A stretch of 64,000 nucleotides of DNA from Alnus glutinosa (lineage: Eukaryota > Streptophyta > Magnoliopsida > Fagales > Betulaceae): contig NC_084886.1 in assembly GCF_958979055.1 (NCBI RefSeq), positions 12,572,654 to 12,636,653 on the forward strand, written 5' to 3'. Positions 34,016-47,445 of the stretch are shown here, one piece after another. The translations under genes were made by a program, and so were the position numbers. Positions within the stretch are counted from its first letter, which is position 1. Each line of letters starts with the position of its first letter. A model generated the notes under the pieces. It was not told where the DNA came from. It worked only from the letters and a program-made list of their open reading frames with translations, and made no database searches.

Positions 34016-35876
34016 ACTATAGGAATTTCCCATTATCACAAATAAAATAGGGTTAAATTAATATATTAATACAAGAGTCAGATAGGTCTTTTAAAACATT
34101 CATATCGGGTTATGATTGAATTTAACATACGAAATTTGCTTTGCTCGGGGTTCAGATATCACACTCACTTGTCCTCTCTGCCCAAGACTACCTATCATGC
34201 ACATCTCAGTTCTACTTCTATGCTTATAGCTCTCTATCAATGCTATTGCTACTCTCTCAAACTCCTTTCTCTCTCTATTTCTTTCTTTCTCTTATTCCCT
34301 TCTATCCCTCTCTAATTCTTCTACTTCTGTTCTCTGTCGACTATCGGCCTCTCTACTTCTAGTTTTTTCTCTTATTATGTTTTGTTGTTTCCTTTTATTT
34401 TGCCTCAGACTCTAAGGAAACAAGGCTTTAAACAATGAAATAGTTGAGATCTCTCTTTCTATTTATGTCAAAATGAAATCGTGAGTGAAGTGTGAGTGGA
34501 GAAGAAGAATAAATTCAGGGGCGGGCCTTTAACCAAAGCTAACAAAAATTAAAAATCAAACCAAATATTTAATTTTTCCAAACTTTTGTCGGGCCTAGAT
34601 CCCTTTGCTTGGCATTCCTCCTGCCATTAGAAGGGGCCAAAATTTCTCATGGATAGGTGCCAAATAAGCTGAAAATCAATTTACACCTTGTTAAAAATCA
34701 AACAAACTGGGGGGGGGGTTGGCCCATACTGGGCACCCTCGGCCTCAGCTGTCTTTGTGTGGTACGTCACAAACCAACAAGTTGGAACAGTTTTCCGAAC
34801 GGGTGGAAGGCTAAGTCAAATTGCACATGTAAGATAGAAATTAACAAACAAAAGAACTAGTCAGTGTGTGTCGACAGATGATAGCTCCAATGTTTAAGTC
34901 AGAAACTTGTGTAAGAAGAAAGTAAGGACTTAATAAGTCGAAGTTTTGCCGAGGGCCCAAAAGTCCATGTTACTTGGTTGGAGTTTGTCTTTTATAGTGG
35001 TTAACCGTTGAGCCTTGATCCTTGGCCTTTACGAATCGTGGGGTTGAGACTATAAAGGTAGGAAGCTGGTTCCCTTGAAATGTGGGAGATCGTGGGAGTG
35101 AATCCTGGGATTTAATTGGGTTTGTTGTTGAGAGCTTTATTCCGCTGCTATACCTGGCATAATAGAACCGAATTACTGGGTTCATTTGTGGCTTCGTTGT
35201 ACCTGGATCCATAACCGAATTGGTGTTGTGGGACATCCATGTAGCCCAATTCCCAACAGTTACCCCACAATTACCTTATCTCACATGTGAGCAAGGATAA
35301 TGGGAATTTATTAGCTATGGGATTGGTTCCAACCTTTGGAATTTTGTTGTTTGTTACCACTTAGTGCGCCAATTTGTTTTTCTCAACTTTTGACATTTCA
35401 TTATGCGCGGCTTTTGATTGTCGAGTTTGTGGTTACATGAGTTTCAAAAATCAAAATATTTAAAGTCTCGTACCTTATGTCAAGTCACTTTTATCATATT
35501 CACTATTTTTCTTCTTCCATCTTTTCATTGTCAGTTTTTCGTCCCATTCTTTCATTATTTGTCTTCTTCATTTTGCCATTATCCGCCATTTTTTCCCTTC
35601 TCTTCTTCTTCTACACCAATTGCTTGGTATCACCTACACAATTTTCATCGTTTTTTCTTTCTCATAATTATTTTCTTTCGGGCCTCTGTCGCTCGGATTC
35701 CTCCATTCAAGCTCTTCACCGATTTGGACAACCCTATTAACGAGATCTTCCACTTCGCCTTTCCTTTTTATTGAACATGTTGTTCTGCATCTTCGTTTGA
35801 GTGTTGAGTATCTGCTGGTTCATTTTGGGTGTCACCATATTCCCCCTCCTTTAATTTCAAGTGCTATTTGTATCAT
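34013..35876. other. Intergenic DNA, pyrimidine-rich in parts
   Basis: No recognised gene. Short frames at 34112-34362 and 35418-35774 are pyrimidine-rich low-complexity translations. Confidence 0.55.
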
Positions 35877-38790
35877 GGGTAAGGTTGATCTCGACTACCC
35901 TTCAGAGAACTCTGACGGTACTCCTGAATCTCCAATCAAAGATGTTCCAAAGGTTGTTGCGAAGTTCAATCATTTTCATGCGACTCTATGGTGGTATGTC
36001 CTTACAAAGAAGGACGAAATCGGATTAAGGGAGGCTTATCAAATCCCGGATTCTATGACCCTCTGATTTGTTGATTTCAACAAAAAGGCTTTGGTGAGAG
36101 AGATACCGAGATGTGTGCCTCTATGAAATCAAGGTTGAGTTTAGGCAACCATTCCTAAACATTTTTTGGGAACTCTTCTGCCAACTCAAGTTGGCTCCGA
36201 GGCAAATCAAGCCCAATGGATGGAAGTACTTGATGTCTTGCTGCCTTCTATGGCCCATGGCGTTGGGCAAGGACTCTGTGTTGACAATCAGAGAGCTTTT
36301 GGCTGTCTACTACCCAATTAAGTCCAGTGAATGGCTATGTTCTTTTGAAGCTTGGGTCACGAAGTTGGTCTTTGTTCTTATTAAATACTGAAGTACTAAG
36401 AAGTGGGAAATCCGTTTTTTCTTGGTTTCGGGTGATGGTTGGGAATTTTATCCGTAGGATCTTGGCACCTCTTTGGCTCAACATAGACTTCCTTGCTAGT
36501 GGGTTGCACCCCCTGGATCCTGTAAGTTTTCAAACCCCTTTTGCATTTCTTTTCTCTTTTTAAACTTTGTAACCTTGATTCTCGTTGCAGGGCCTGAAGC
36601 TCCTCAGTTGACGAATGTGGACCAAAAGAGGGTTGACGCCGTTTAGGCTTGGTTCAATAAGAATGAGTTGTTGTTGGACTCGAACTACCTAGTTTCCAAG
36701 GAGAACTTGGAGGAATTCTTGCTTTACCCTTCGAAGAAAGTTAAGGCCCCTGCTGCTAATAAAAAGAAAGCAATGCTCGGGAAGGGCAAAGGGAAAGTAA
36801 TTAGCGCCTTTCTTGAGGATGCAGAAAAGATTCCCAAGAGAAAGGAACTAAAGGGTGACAGGATTACGATTCCTAGGCCTATGACTCAACCCCCAAGGGG
36901 AAATCCTCCGAGGTTCCGAGCTGATCCCCAAAAACGAACCTTCCACTACTCATGTCGAGAAAAAGCACAAGCACCTCGAGATTAAGGACGATGTTGCCAA
37001 GAAGACCAAGGCTTCTAATCCACCGAGAGCATATTAAGGTTAGTATTTTAATTCTTTGCTTCTTGATACTTTAGTGCATAGACCTGTGCCCAAGCCCGAA
37101 TTCAGGGGTTATTGAAACCTATTCTAATTCGGCAGTTGCTCCCGAGTTGGAGGAAGAGGATCCAGCTGACCCAGAGTGCAATCTTTTACTGCCCCATAAG
37201 TCTGATATGGGAGGCTCGTTAAAGTTATCAATCCCTACTTTTGAGGCTCCTACTGTAGTTTCCAAGGTGGGTTCTCCATGTTTGCCTCATTTTGCTTCTC
37301 AAAAGAAATTTCACTCAGCATATTGTGCTAAAGTGACTCTCTCCGAGACGGTAACTTCCTGTGAATTTGTTTGAAGTTTTGTTATAGAAATCAAGAATGA
37401 CGCACCCAAGGTTGGCCATACTATCACTGACAGTGATCTTGTTCTTGAATGGGGTAAAACACTTCAATTGTTGATACCCAAGTCCCTGCTAAGAGGGTGG
37501 AGCAGCCTCTGAGAATGGTGCACACTAAGCCCACCAATTCCGAATTACCAAGGAGTCCTCAAGGGCCACCGATGAGTCCTTCCGGAAGTAGAACATCTAG
37601 GACATCTGGGAGACAGGTCCCTATCTTTTCGCTCAGGGATGGCCTTATAGGACATCCACTTGTTGCTTTGGGCAACATCATTCCGAAGGGTTACACCCAC
37701 GGCGCGGGTCGAGTCCTTCCGGAGAGGTTTAACGATATTCTTATTCATCATCAACTCTCAGTAAGGGCCCGTCCTCCCAAACTTGGGTTTGATTTTTTAT
37801 ATATTTAGGTTAAACTTTCTTGGTCTACCATTCTAGAGTGTTGTGAAGACGGTGAGTTTGCTCTCCAAACACCGAGACTTCATGACAGAATCGCCCTTTG
37901 AGGTGAATGCCTTGCGTGACAAGCTCAAGGCTTTTGAGGATGAGGTTCTTCGATTGAAGAACTTATTGAAAGAACGGGATCAAGAGCTTCTTTCTTCCGC
38001 TCATAGACAATCCTTCATGGATACACAAGCAACCCCATCTGAGTGGATGCATACTGCACTTGATGCTGCCAATGACAATATCTCTTCATCGAAAGCTCAG
38101 TTTGCTGAGCTTGTAGCTATACATGCTGAAGTTCTGGAAGAGCTCTGTAGAATGAAGAATGCCTCGATAAACGTTGAGTTAAAGCTTGTGGCACTTGAGG
38201 CGAAGAAGGCATCTTTGAACTAATCCTTGTGAAAGGTTTGGAATGAGGCTACTGAGAATCTTCAAGGAATGGAAAAGGCCAATGGTCGGTGCTCTGGTCT
38301 TGAGGTGGAACTAAAGAAGAGTCGTTCCAAGTTTCACCATTTGAAGAAGAGGCACCACTTGTATAAGGCTAATTCTCATAACTTAAGCAAGTCTCTTACA
38401 TGTCGCGAATCAGGGATCAAGCCTAGGTTTACGTTTATCTATGGGGGTTTGAGACTTTTCGAGAGTTAGCTTTGAACACTTCAATTGAAGTCAATATTGA
38501 CATTGTATCATTGTGGGCTTTCCCTATTGACCCAACAGATATTAAAGAGCTCGTGTCTCTTGGTTAAAAGGAGTTGCCTGATGCTGAGGGTCTGACTATT
38601 TTTAACAAAACTCCAGGGGTTGACCGTAAAGTGAATCCGGATGTTGAGGGTGATGTGCTAACGTCCAAGAGTAACCAGATGCAATAGCTTTCTCAAACTC
38701 ACAAGCCACTCCCTAAGACTTGGAACGAACAAGAAGTTGACAACGTGAGCTTTATTTCCAACAGTGGTGTGGGCCAATAATTTTAGAATG
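35877..38790 (+). pseudogene. Degenerate transposon ORF with putative gypsy-type domain (PF04195-like) and coiled coil
   Basis: From MGKVDLDYPS the frame shows features of the plant 'putative gypsy type transposon' domain: GLREAYQIPDSM, then in another frame VPLYEIKVEFRQPFLNIFWE, then LKLAPRQIKPNGWKYLMSCC. A plausible intron ends CTCGTTGCAG at 36590. Downstream at 37843-38220 is a coiled coil (VNALRDKLKAFEDEVLRLKN, then LLKERDQELL), continued in a new frame at 38269-38400. In-frame stops and frameshifts show it is dead. Related proteins are carried by large plant retroelements and DNA transposons, and no reverse transcriptase was seen nearby, so the parent class is unsettled. Confidence 0.55.
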
Positions 38791-39239
38791 TATATAAACT
38801 TTTTGTTATACAAACTTTTGCACTTGTAAAGCATAGTGCGTAAATAAATGAATAGTTTGCCTTACAGCCCACTCGTTCCAATTTAATCTCTTTTTTTTTT
38901 TTTGTTAGGTTTCTGAGTATCCTATTTTTCTTTCAAAATCTAAGTAGACAAGTGATTCTGAGTAGCATGTTACTTATCCCATGATTGGTAGTTAACTTGC
39001 CTTTTAGACAAGTTATGCCCAATGTTTTGAGGTTTAGGTAAGTTTGAATTTATTTCTTCCCTTCTTGCAAGCTCTCCTCCTGCTGTCAGGATGGTTTTAG
39101 TGTAGGGGTAGTACCCTCGAAATTTTCTTGCCACGAGTGTATCTTGCATTTGGGAAAATGTTTGAAATAGTTGAATTTCCCTTCAATGCCATAAGAAGTT
39201 CTCGTGCAAAAGCTTTATTTGCTTTTTTAAGGTAAGAGT

Positions 39240-39590
39240 CTTGATTCTTCCGTGTTGAAGAGGTGATTGGTTTCGGGCAAGGGCTTGGAAGCTCTCATAT
39301 CCAAGAACCTTGGAGGCAAAGGTTCGGAAGCTTTCATGCCTAGGTATCGAACAAGGGTTCGGAAGCTCTCATGTCCGAGAACCTTGGAGGCTCGAAAAGT
39401 CTCATACATAAGTCTTAAACAAAAGCTCAGAAGCTGTCATGTCTGAGAGTCTTTGTGGCAAGGGCTCGAAAGCTCTCATGCTTAGATCTCAAACAAAGGC
39501 TCAGAAGCTCTCATGTTCGAGAATCTTGGTGGCAAGGGTTCGGAGGCTCTCATGCGTCAACCCTTGGCATAGGCTTGGTTGCTCTGATGC
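39240..39590. repeat. Degenerate minisatellite
   Basis: About nine occurrences of the module GGTTCGGAAGCTCTCATG or close variants, alternating with TCCGAGAACCTTGGAGGC-like spacers, giving a higher-order unit near 75-80 bp. Confidence 0.8.
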
Positions 39591-41617
39591 CAAGGGAAGA
39601 AAAATAAGTTTTGTCTTCTTTGTTTGGTTCAAATAATAATAATTTGTGAAAAACCACCCAAGCACATGTATGCCATATAAATCCTAGAAAAATCGAAACT
39701 TAGTCTCTTAGTTCAAGTAGAAGACTGAAAATTCAATCCAAGAAGGAAAATGATTCCAAATTCGTCCAGATTTGCGATCCTTTATTGTGGGATAATTTTG
39801 GCATAGTAAATGTCCGAATTAAGAAAAACGTATTTCAGACAAATTTGTTGCATTTTTTTTATTAGCTTTCTAATGCTGCTAATTTCACCGCAATCCGATA
39901 CTTGAGCAGAAAGTTATGATTAAAATACGAAGACGTGATCATCCTGAAATCTTTTCAAAAACAATAGATTTTACAGATTTCTCTTTTCTGCAACAAACAA
40001 ATCCAAAATTGAATTGGATTTGGATATTTCCAAGATTGAGTTTGCAGATTTCAATATTCTTGCAGCAACTGGTTCTTCCCAAATTTGAGTTTGCAGATTT
40101 CAATATCCTTGCAGACTTTGTTCTAAGCTTGGAATTTGATGGATTTTGAATGTTTTTCTTCCAAAACCTACAAAATACAAAAACAACACAAAATATCAAA
40201 CTATAACAAAACTAATTAAGAGATTAACATATGTGAATTAAAGGGCTTGAATATGCAATATTCAATACTTATCAGATCTCTCGTCTCGGAGACTTTGAGA
40301 GTCGGATTGTAACTTTGTAAGTTCTCAAAACTCTAACTTCAATGTATTTTCTTAATTTTTTCCGGTCATTATAAGTCATAACTCATAAGGTGAAAAACTG
40401 AAGAAGAAAACATAAATGGGGGAGGACTAAGGAGCTACTCAGTAAAAATAAAAAAAAAATAAAAAATAACTAGAACTGGCTGAACATGAGTTTGGAACTG
40501 GCTCCGTCCCTGCTTTTTGCACCGGTAAAACGAGCTTGTTTGGCTTGAAAGTGGTTTGGGTTTGGGTTTGGGTTTGGGAGTGGAATTGGGAATGTGAGAT
40601 ACAAAAACAAGGGAAGAGAAAGAAAGGAAGATGAGAAGATAATGGCGGAAAGAAGGCGCCATTGGTGGAAGAGGAAGATTGGAACTGGAAAATTGGAAGT
40701 CTGTGAAAGAGTCTAGAGACAAGAGAAAAGAGAAGACATAAAGAGAAGAAAAGAGGGAAAAATTCAACATTGAAATAAAGTGAATACACTAATAAATAAA
40801 GTATGAAAAAGTCCAAGTCCATCACCACTAACTCGTCACTCGTGAATACAGAATATGCTAGTCCTGACTCCTACCCACGGACTCGTTAATTGTGAGAACA
40901 GTGAAAGTGATTGTATTTGTGTGGATGGTAATTTGTGTTGTTGATAATAATATTTAAAGTGGTATTTGAAATTTGACAAAGTTCTAACATTTAAAAAAAA
41001 TGTGTGAAAGTGGAATCTTTGTCAATTTGTGATTTGTGAGTGAATTTTGTCTCTTTGAATCATGATATTCTTGAATGATGACTTGGAAGTTGGGGGGTTA
41101 GGAAAGTGGTCTAAGTAGAGTTGATGGATTAATTAAAAAAGAAAAAATGGGTGAGGGTGATGATTATTAAATAGATTAAATAGTTTGTTCACTGATTATT
41201 GAATGCCTTGTTGACGATTTTTTTATTTTATTATTATTTTAGTTTTTACTTTACAGTATTATAAAATTTTGATTTCGAAAATTGTTGATTTAATCTGATT
41301 TTTACGACACAAAACAACAATTAATTCGCAACACAGAAGTGGTGCAAAACCACTCAACGCAAGTTGCACTTTTTGAGGTTAGTTTTCTAAGCTCAATTCC
41401 TAATATAAGTGGTATTGTAATTTGGATATTATGGTTATTAAATATTTTAAATATTGGTTATTATAGCTTATAAGTGTAAACAATTAATTGGAGAATTTGA
41501 CACGTGAAAGCTATTATATTTTATTGTTCTTTATGTGAATTTGTTAATTGCTAACTTTCAAATATTTTTTCTTACTTTTCTAAAGACTTTAATATAACCA
41601 TGTAAATTTATTTGTAG
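39591..41617. other. 5' part of the decayed hAT element and flanking DNA
   Basis: The motif GAGTTTGCAGATTTCAATAT occurs twice (40037-40056 and 40088-40107). 40310-40410 resembles the start of the hAT deletion derivative at 9585. TGGCTCCGTCCCTG at about 40500 resembles the hAT right end and may mark another nested fragment. No gene. Confidence 0.5.
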
Positions 41618-41989
41618 ATGATGGGAAAGCCAAATACAATACTTGACTTTTTCAAAAGAAAAAATGAACAAAGTTCAAATGCTTATGTTGGTGATGCATC
41701 ATCGCCAACTTCTGATATCTTAGTTTCTGAAAATTCTTCTAAAAAATCTCGAAGAGTTGGGATCATTGAATTTGAGATTAGTTCATTGGAGTTTGATCCT
41801 TGATTGCGTCCTCAGATATGAGAGTATAATGTTAATCAACGAGATGAAATTTGACGAGCTTACATTAAAGCTGGTCCTTACCAATATATCCTCCCAAAGT
41901 ACACAAATCTGGAGATGAAAATTATCTTCATAGCTTTCAACCTTCGTGGTTCAATCTATTTCCTTCATGGCTTGAATATTCGCGTGATG

Positions 41990-43770
41990 TGATAAGTCTT
42001 GAATTATTCTATTCAAGATCCCTTAATTTACATTTGTTATACCTAATTTGTGTTGTAAATATAACATTTTGTTGTAGTTTTGTGTTATGTCTTATTTTCA
42101 GGTCTTAATTGAAATCTAATTCAAAACACCTGAATTAGACCTGAAAATACATCAAGGGTATGTTAGTCAGTTTCAAAGTTCGAGTTTGCTCCTACCAAGT
42201 GAAGAATCGGCTAAGGCAATTCGATCGATCGTCTTTATAATCGATCGATCGAAGTTGATCAGTCGAAGAAAAATCGATCGAGCGAAATGCGATCGATCGA
42301 ACCAGGACAATCCCGACTGCGATCGATCGACTTTATAATCGACCGATCGATTTCTCCATCTTCCAGAAGATCAGATATTTCCAAATCTTTGTGTGATCCA
42401 AATCATAAGTTAGATTCTATGAATAGAAATGGACGACGACCAACTCTGTTTGTGTGGCCCAAATTTATTCTTGATGGTTTCTTTTGTAAATCCAAATTCC
42501 TATATATGTGGAATTAGGATTTAGGTTTAGTTTATGCATCTTTTGGGGGTTTCGAATTTTCTCAGGTGTATCAACTTAATTTCTTGTATTTTAGTTTCCT
42601 TTGATGCAACTCTCTGGACCAAAATCCAGAGAGCTTAATTCATTTGTTGTGCTTCTTTTAAATTTCATGTTCTAGTTTAGTTTTGTATTTTCTTTTCTTG
42701 TCTTTCTTGTAATCCGAATTTCTTAAGTTTTAATCTATTGTTTTAGTTCATTTTCTTCTTGTTTCTTTACTGTTTTCATTAATTTTAATGTTTAGATTAG
42801 TTTATTTCATGCCTAGCTAATTTAGTTCTTAGGGTTTGATCAAAATCATCTCCAAAAACCATGAAGTGTTCTTGATGTTCTTGAGTTTTTCTAAATGTGT
42901 TTGATGATTATGAAGGGCAAGAGGATCTCAAAACCCATGCTAAAAAGTTTTGTTTTCAAGATTCCAATTTACTTATTCATGAAAAATAGTTAAACTTGTC
43001 TATGAGTTTTCTTAGATTTCTTGAATAAAATCAACGTTCTTGAAAGATAACGATGTCTTTTGCAATGGTTCTATTTGACATGATGTGTGTTTACCTATTA
43101 GAGTCACCTTATAGGGTATGCTAGGGAACACCGGTCATTTCATACCTTTGGTAGTACAAAACGTATTTCCATTGTAGGTTAATCTTTACATGGAATAAAT
43201 CGGTGTGAAACTAGATACCTTATCATTGTGGTCTAATTAGGGTATTCATGTATTGTGTATGCTTATTAGGATGTTTTATAGGGTAGTAAGCTAGGGAGCA
43301 TTAATCACTTCACACCTTTGGTAGAGTAAATGTTTTTCAATTGTAGTTTAAACCTTTACATGGTAAATGTTTGATGTGAAACTATGTGCTTTATAACTAT
43401 GCCCTAACAAAAGTATTTTCATGTCGAGGTCGTCATAATGGTTGACGCCCGTTACGTGCTCATATCATGCATGTTAGGAAAATCCATATAGAACTTAAGC
43501 ATTTCATTGGTTGAGGATTGGATGAGATCAATACCCTAAATTTCTTTTAAGTTTGTTTTCATCTTTCGCTTTCATTTCTTCACTTTACTTGTTGTAACTT
43601 CAATTCTACAACATTTACTTTTGTTTTCTTTTCCAAAGTCAAGTTACATACGCTCTATAAGTATCCCGTTACGCAAAATAACCCCCAATCTCTGTTTTTC
43701 GATAACCCTTACTATAATACAATTGATTCGTACTATTGCGAAGTGGTAAAACTTATAAATTTAAAATTCA
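41990..43770 (+). mobile_element. LTR-like insertion (possible solo LTR) splitting the hAT transposase
   Basis: Transposase homology breaks at LEYSRDV (41987) and resumes at KDAAFC (43793). The insert begins TGATAAGTCTTGAATTATTC and ends AAATTTAAAATTCA, with TG...CA ends, and has no coding domain, as expected for a long solo LTR of a gypsy-type element. A target duplication was not convincingly found (CGTGA versus CGTAG). Inside are an inverted pair around TTTTCAGGTCTTAATT / AATTAGACCTGAAAA (about 42093-42150), a GATCGATC-rich cluster, and two diverged direct copies of an 85-bp segment near 43110 and 43275 (CACACCTTTGGTAG and variant). Confidence 0.55.
42216..42350. repeat. Cluster of GATCGATCGA motifs
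   Basis: At least seven near-matches to CGATCGATCGA within 135 bp, in two similar halves separated by a GTTGATCAGTCGAAG linker; each half has a CTTTATAATCGA core. Confidence 0.85.
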
Positions 43771-46089
43771 CGTAGCCGGTTTGCGGCTACCATAAAGATG
43801 CAGCATTTTGTTTACCATGTTTTCTCTTTAATAAGCCAACTGGGCATCCTATGTAACGTATATTCACTATAGATGGATTCAATATTTGGAAGAAAGTTAG
43901 AGATGGAAAACATTGTGCTTTTCTCAATCATATAGGAAAAGATCCTAATTCATTTTACAGAATTGCTGAGAGGTCATACGAAAACTTGATGAACCAGTCT
44001 CCACACATGCAAAATGTGTTTGAAAATTTCACTTCTGAACAAATTATAAACAATCAATTGCAGTTAAAAGCCTCAATTGATGTTGTTCGAGTGCTTGCAT
44101 TTCAAGGTGTTGCTTTTAGAGGTCGGGATGAAAGTGTGGATTCAACGAATCGTGGAATTTTTTTTGAAAAATTGAATTTGATGGTTTCATAAAATGAACA
44201 GTTGCTTAAGTGATAGCTAAAGCTCCAAAAAAATGTCTCTTACACATCACCAATAATACAAAAAGAAAATTTATATATTTTTTCAACCAAAGTGATGGAG
44301 GCAATTCGCAAAGAAATTGATAATGCGAAGTTTTTGCAAAATTGTCGATGAAGCTCATGATGAGTCAATGAATGAACAAGTAGCTATAGTTTTAAGATTT
44401 GTCGACAAAGATGGTTTTGTGCGGGAACCTTTTTTTGGGCTTGTTCATGTCTCTAATACTGCGGCATTAACCTTATAAAGTGGTATATATTTTGTATTGT
44501 CTCAACATAAGTTAGCCATTGAAAATATTCGATGGCAGGTATATGACGGCGCAAGTAACATGTGAGGTGGGTGGAATGGGTTGCAAACTTTGGTTTCAAA
44601 TGATTGTCCATATGCATACTACATTCATTGTTTTGCACATCGTTTGCAATTGGCATTAGTGGCGGCACCAAAATAAGTTATTCATGTTCATAAATTTTTT
44701 ACTAATTTGAGTTCTATTATCAATATTGTTTGTCTCTCATGCAATCAATTTGAAGAATTGCAGATTGCCCAAATTGCTGAAATTGCTTACCTGATTGAAA
44801 TTGATGAGATTGAGAGTGGAAGGGGTCCTAATCAAATTAGTACTTTACAACGGGCTGGAGATACTCGTTGGAGTTCTCACTTGAGATCAGTTTCTGGCTT
44901 AATAAAAAAATTTAGTCCAACTTGTGAAGTTATTATTAAAATCATTGATGTAGGAACTACTTATTCTGAATGAGCAGAAGCAAATTCAATTCATCCAGTA
45001 ATGACTTCATTTGAATTTGTCTTCATCTTACATCTCATGAAATAAATGATGCATATAACTAATCATCTATGTCAAGAATTGCAATCAAAATATCAAGACA
45101 TTTTAAGTGTCATGCATCTTGTTTCATCCACTAAAGCATATATCCAACAATATAGAGATGATAAATGGGATGATTTACTTACCAATGTGAAGTCATTTTG
45201 CGAGAAACGTAACATAGATGTCCCAGATATGAATGCTCGTTATGTTGAGAGACGAGGTCGAGCTCGCCATCAACAAGTCGACTTTACAATTGAGCAACAT
45301 TATCGAGTTGATATTTTTTGTACCACAATAGATTCTCAATTGCAATAATTAAATCACCAGTTTAGTGAGCATGCGATGGAGTTACTTATTCTCAGCTCGG
45401 CTCTTGATCCTCAAGCCACACATGAATATTTTAGAATTGATGATATTTGTCAGTTGATAAACAAGTTTTTTCTACTAATCTTGAAAGTGAACAGTTGGAA
45501 ACATAACTTAACCATTATAAGCATAATGTAGTTCAAAATTCGAGTTTCCAAGCACTGTTCAATATTTCTGAATTGTGCCAATGGTTGGTTAGTACCGGAA
45601 AATCAACTATCTACCTACTTGTTTTCAAATTATTATACTTGTGCTTACTCTTCCCATTTCTACCGCAACTATAGAACGAGCATTTTCAGCCATGAATATT
45701 GTCAAAACTAGGCTTCACAACAAAATTAAAGATGACTTTATGATAGATTCTCTAATGGTGTACATCGAAAGAGAAATTGCTGTAACAATTACCATAAATT
45801 AAATCATAGATGATTTTCGGGATTCAAAAAAACGATTGGTTCTATTTTGATAGGTGTTTTTGCTGAAATTTGATGTATTATGAATCACTTATTTTGTATA
45901 TTTTCTTTTGTTTAATTTTTTTTTCTTTGTCAAAACTAAATTGATACTAATTTCATTTTTTTTTATATATTTTTAAAATATTTAATCTTAATATATTTCT
46001 CATTCATGCTTTAACCCCTATCTCTATCTTAATATATTTGTAAGTCATGCCTTGGCCCTTGCCCATAGCACTTTTTGGCTCCGTCCTTG

Positions 46090-46832
46090 GTCATAGTCAT
46101 AGAGTCAAGTCATAGTAGGTCTCTAATGTAATCGACAGTCTATTATTCCTCTATTTAAAGGAGGAACTATCAATAATGAAAGGGCAGTTGAGTATTATTT
46201 TTTACAATACAGTTCACTATGTTTTGGAGGTCACGACTTTCTTGAAATAACAATCGGAGGTCACATCTCACTCAAAATAGCTTATATCTTTTTCTTGTGT
46301 TTTTAACTAGTTGGTTCATGTCAAACTATATTAATACCATATAATAAAAATAAACATACATGACACATAATGAAAATTGGAGATAATCTTTTTGTAACGA
46401 CTTAAGGAAAAGCGCTAGTCACATCTGCGCTATCACCCCAAAATGACTAGTCAATTTGGAGTTTTTCTATAATTCATAATAAATCTCAGTTTCACATAGT
46501 AACTAAGCAATGTGTGACTTAGCACCCATGAGCATCTCTTATAAACCACACACTCTATGTTGGCTACTCCTTATCCTTCCAAGCTGTTACACTTTCTTCC
46601 TCTTAAATATTTATTTTCTTAAATGAAAAAAGAAAAACAAATTAAGAATAAAAATATTTCAAAAAATTGAAGATTATAAATTCATTGAATAAAATGAATT
46701 ATATCATGTATTTATAACACTAATTGAGGCTAAAAAAATTGAGACCCATCTAGATAAACTAATTTATGGGCGTGTGAGAGCGCATATGAGGTTGAAACCA
46801 CTTCTTTTTACCACCAAGTATATATTGAGAAC
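46090..46832. other. AT-rich intergenic DNA
   Basis: Nothing recognised. Confidence 0.6.
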
Positions 46833-47445
46833 TAGGGGTAAAAATGCGGATGCGGTTATTAGCAATATTTGCATTGCATTCGCATATTGTGGTTATCACT
46901 TATAGGCATCCGCATCACACGACTACTATCCGCATCCGCGCGTTTATTGCAGTTATTACCCACTATCCACATATAAGGTAATGAGAGTTTTGAGCATTGA
47001 AGTTGTAATTCCTACTTCTAGTAAATACACAAATGCATTATGTATTGCTGAACTTTGTTATTCGTATCACACTTGCTAATGATTTTTCTATGAAATTTTA
47101 ATTTCATACATTATTTAGCTTATTGCATCATTTATCTATAATTGGTGAAGGGAAAAAATAATAATAATAAAGAATGAACATATAAGACAATTAAATTTAG
47201 AACAAATCAGAAGAGTTTTCTAGCAGCGAAATCCAACAACATTACAAATGATGTCGTTTTAATGAATTTAATTAAATATACATAATATATAGCATATATA
47301 AAGCGAATGCCGATACCGCATCCGCATACCTTAAACCCGCAATTTCTATTCATACGCTGATAGTAATTTTTGCTAACTGTATCCGTACATGTGAATAACG
47401 GATAGTAGATGTGGCAGTTATTCTCCGCCCGCATTTTCTCCCCTA
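46833..47445. mobile_element. Non-autonomous hAT-like element (613 bp)
   Basis: Ends TAGGGGTAAAAATGCGGATG and the complement of TAGGGGAGAAAATGCGGGCG pair, typical of hAT termini beginning TAGGG. Flanking 8-mers TTGAGAAC and TCAAGAAC match at 6 of 8. The interior contains ATCCGCAT-type motifs in both orientations. No coding sequence. Confidence 0.65.

Larger units (their letters stand above)
41618..45860 (+). pseudogene. Decayed hAT-type transposase (TTF/ZMYM1-like, DUF4371 plus hAT dimerisation)
   Basis: N-terminal part (41618-41985): MMGKPNTILDFFKRKNEQ, then LEFDP and, after a stop, EYNVNQRDEI. Middle (43786-44190): KDAAFCLPCFLFNKPTGHPM, then AERSYENLMNQS and LAFQGVAFRGRDES, a DUF4371-like section. 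Then CFAHRLQLALVAA near 44630, RAGDTRWSSHLRSVSGLIKK near 44850, and the dimerisation end TIERAFSAMNIVKTRLHNKI at 45670-45735. Many stops and frameshifts, plus an LTR-like insert of 1.8 kb, break it. The right terminus is TGGCTCCGTCCTTG at 46076-46089. It is the fuller relative of the deletion derivative at 9585-10515. Confidence 0.8.

Noticed and set aside
40435..40828. Minus-strand Phe/Ser-rich frames
   Set aside because: They lie in the non-coding part of the decayed hAT element, with no recognisable domain.
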